Below are positions 5,746 to 7,256 of a stretch of DNA of 7,256 bases, one piece after another. The stretch comes from Rubrivivax sp. (GTDB lineage: Bacteria; Pseudomonadota; Gammaproteobacteria; Burkholderiales; Burkholderiaceae_C). Each line of letters begins with the position of its first letter. The first letter of the stretch is position 1. The notes beneath the pieces were generated by a model, which worked only from the letters and a program-made list of their open reading frames with translations, made no database searches and had not been told where the DNA came from. The stretch spans positions 1 through 7,256 of the forward strand of contig JADZCL010000210.1 in assembly GCA_020851615.1 (NCBI GenBank), given 5' to 3'. The position numbers and the translations under genes are program-made.

Positions 5746-7256
5746 ATGTCGCTGGCCGTGGTCGCCAGTCGCGCGCTCGATGGCCTGAGTGCCCCGCCGG
5801 TGCGGGTCGAGGTGCAGTTGGCCAACGGCCTGCCCAGCTTCACGCTGGTGGGCCTGGCCGAGATCGAGGTCAAGGAGTCACGCGAGCGCGTGCGCGCGGC
5901 GCTGCAGCAAAGCGGCTTTGGCTTCCCGCACAACAAGCGCATCACCGTCAACCTGGCACCGGCCGATCTGCCCAAGGATTCTGGTCGCTTCGACCTCCCG
6001 ATCGCACTCGGAATCCTGGCCGCGCAGGGCGTCATCGACCCGCCCGCGATGGCATCCTTCGAGTTCGCCGGCGAGCTCTCCTTGGGCGGGGCGCTCAGGC
6101 CGGTACGCGGCGCCTTGGCGCTGGCCCTGGCCATGCGCCGGGAGGGCAGCCCGCACACGCTCGTGCTGCCGGCCGAGAGCGCCGCCGCGGCGGCCCTGGT
6201 GCCGGGGCTGGTGGTGCGCCAGGCCACCCATCTGGCGCAGGTCGTGCAGGCGCTGATGCCGGCCGATACCGCCGTCGCGCTGCCGCTGGCGCAGGCCAAC
6301 CGCGCGCGGCACGACCACACGGGCCCGGACCTGCGTGACGTCAAGGGGCAGGCCGAGGGCAAGCGGGCGCTGGAGATCGCCGCGGCCGGTGATCACAGCC
6401 TGCTGTTGATGGGTCCGCCGGGCAGCGGCAAGTCGATGCTGGCGCAGCGATTGCCCACCTTGCTACCCGCCATGGACGAGACGCAGGCGCTGGCCAGCGC
6501 CGCGGTACACAGCCTGTTGCCTGCGGGTTTCGACCCCGAGCGCTTCGGCCAGCGTCCGGTGCGCGCTCCGCACCACAGCGCCAGCGCACCGGCCCTGGTC
6601 GGCGGCGGCTCGCCGCCCCGTCCGGGCGAAATCTCGCTGGCCCATGGCGGTGTGCTGTTCCTCGACGAGTTGCCCGAGTTCCCGCGTGCGGCGCTGGAGG
6701 CCCTGCGCGAGCCGCTCGAGACCGGACAGATCACGATCGCGCGCGCGGCGCGTCAGGCGCAGTTCCCGGCATCCTTCATGCTCGTGGCGGCAATGAATCC
6801 ATGCCCCTGCGGCTGGCTGGGCGCCCTGTCGGCCACCGGACGCAGTTGCCGCTGCACCCCCGAGCAGGTCGCACGCTACCAGGGTCGCGTCTCCGGGCCA
6901 CTGCTGGACCGCATCGACCTGCGCATCGAAATCCCGGCGGTGCGCCCGGCCGAACTTCTGCGCCTGCCCGATGGCGAGCCCTCGGCCGCCATCGCCGCCC
7001 GCGTGCAGGCTGCACGCGCACGCGCGCTGGCCAGGCAGGGGGTGCCCAACGCACGGCTGGAAGCCGCAACCATCGACACCCATTGCCGCATCGACGAGAC
7101 CGCCGGCACCTTCCTGCGCAGCGCCGCCGAACGCCTGGGCTGGTCGGGCCGACGATTGCACCGCACACTCAAGGTCGCCCGCAGCATCGCCGACCTTGCC
7201 GCCGCCGAGTCGATCGCCGTCGCCCACGTGGCCGAGGCGCTGCAGCTCCAGCGGGC
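5746..7256 (+). CDS. comM: ComM/YifB-family AAA+ branch-migration helicase, C-terminal end cut by the window edge
   Basis: 503 complete codons are open from ATG 5746 to the window edge; the E. coli YifB protein has about 506 residues, so only a short C-terminal piece is missing. Known role: ComM is a hexameric ATP-dependent helicase that promotes branch migration when incoming single-stranded DNA is integrated during natural transformation; it was formerly annotated as a Mg-chelatase-like protein. Domains are an N-terminal ChlI-like part (about 1-190, with GLPSFTLVGLAEIEVKESRERV and NLAPADLPKDSGRFDLPIALG), the AAA+ core (about 200-395) with Walker A GPPGSGKS (223-230), RAPHHSASAPALVGGG, Walker B GVLFLDELPEF with Asp307-Glu308, NPCPCG plus a later CRC forming the four-Cys cluster (353, 355, 368, 370) and SGPLLDRIDL (383-392), then the C-terminal domain with SGRRLHRTLKVARSIADLA. 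All catalytic motifs look intact. It is divergent from gshA, with no evident functional tie to it. Confidence 0.96.
   Translation, partial: MSLAVVASRALDGLSAPPVRVEVQLANGLPSFTLVGLAEIEVKESRERVRAALQQSGFGFPHNKRITVNLAPADLPKDSGRFDLPIALGILAAQGVIDPPAMASFEFAGELSLGGALRPVRGALALALAMRREGSPHTLVLPAESAAAAALVPGLVVRQATHLAQVVQALMPADTAVALPLAQANRARHDHTGPDLRDVKGQAEGKRALEIAAAGDHSLLLMGPPGSGKSMLAQRLPTLLPAMDETQALASAAVHSLLPAGFDPERFGQRPVRAPHHSASAPALVGGGSPPRPGEISLAHGGVLFLDELPEFPRAALEALREPLETGQITIARAARQAQFPASFMLVAAMNPCPCGWLGALSATGRSCRCTPEQVARYQGRVSGPLLDRIDLRIEIPAVRPAELLRLPDGEPSAAIAARVQAARARALARQGVPNARLEAATIDTHCRIDETAGTFLRSAAERLGWSGRRLHRTLKVARSIADLAAAESIAVAHVAEALQLQR

Noticed and set aside
1..7256. CRISPR arrays, tRNAs, insertion sequences, integrase sites or defence genes
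   Set aside because: No direct-repeat arrays, tRNA-like cloverleaf sequence, transposase or integrase motifs, or flanking target duplications were seen. Nearly all of the window is explained by five conserved housekeeping-type genes.

Overview
The window is high-GC bacterial DNA (roughly two thirds or more G+C by eye, with third codon positions in the real genes almost all G or C). The proteins look betaproteobacterial, most likely Burkholderiales. The clearest lineage marker is the glutamate-cysteine ligase, which is of the proteobacterial ATP-grasp type (the 'T. ferrooxidans family', Pfam GshA) and not the E. coli type. The assignment to an order is inference.

Layout. Positions 1-5386 hold four genes on the minus strand, transcribed right to left: gshA (5386-4094), kup (4056-2173), benE (2176-1004) and gshB (944 to beyond base 1). 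The spacers are 37 bp (gshA-kup), a 4-bp overlap (kup/benE) and 59 bp (benE-gshB), so a single transcription unit is likely. A 359-bp spacer (5387-5745) separates gshA from the divergent comM (yifB) gene on the plus strand, which runs off the right edge. Both edge genes are cut only near their C-terminal codons and lack perhaps a few to about 15 residues each.

How the genes work together. GshA and GshB are the two consecutive ATP-dependent enzymes of glutathione synthesis, and they bracket two membrane transporters: a Kup-type K+ uptake permease and a BenE-type H+-coupled aromatic-acid permease. Glutathione and K+ are physiologically linked in Gram-negative bacteria (the Kef K+ efflux systems are gated by glutathione adducts), so co-expressing K+ import with thiol synthesis is plausible. 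The place of BenE in the unit is unexplained. ComM is a hexameric AAA+ branch-migration helicase used in natural transformation and has no evident link to the thiol operon.

Non-coding signals are modest. There are two adjacent perfect hairpins just before gshB, a GC hairpin between gshA and kup, a -10-like TAGAAT box placed so that gshA could be transcribed leaderless, and inverted repeats in the 359-bp spacer. I found no tRNA, rRNA, CRISPR array, mobile element or defence system. Apart from the transporters inside the glutathione operon and the small RNA-level features, this is an ordinary housekeeping region, and I do not see strong evidence for a new biological system.
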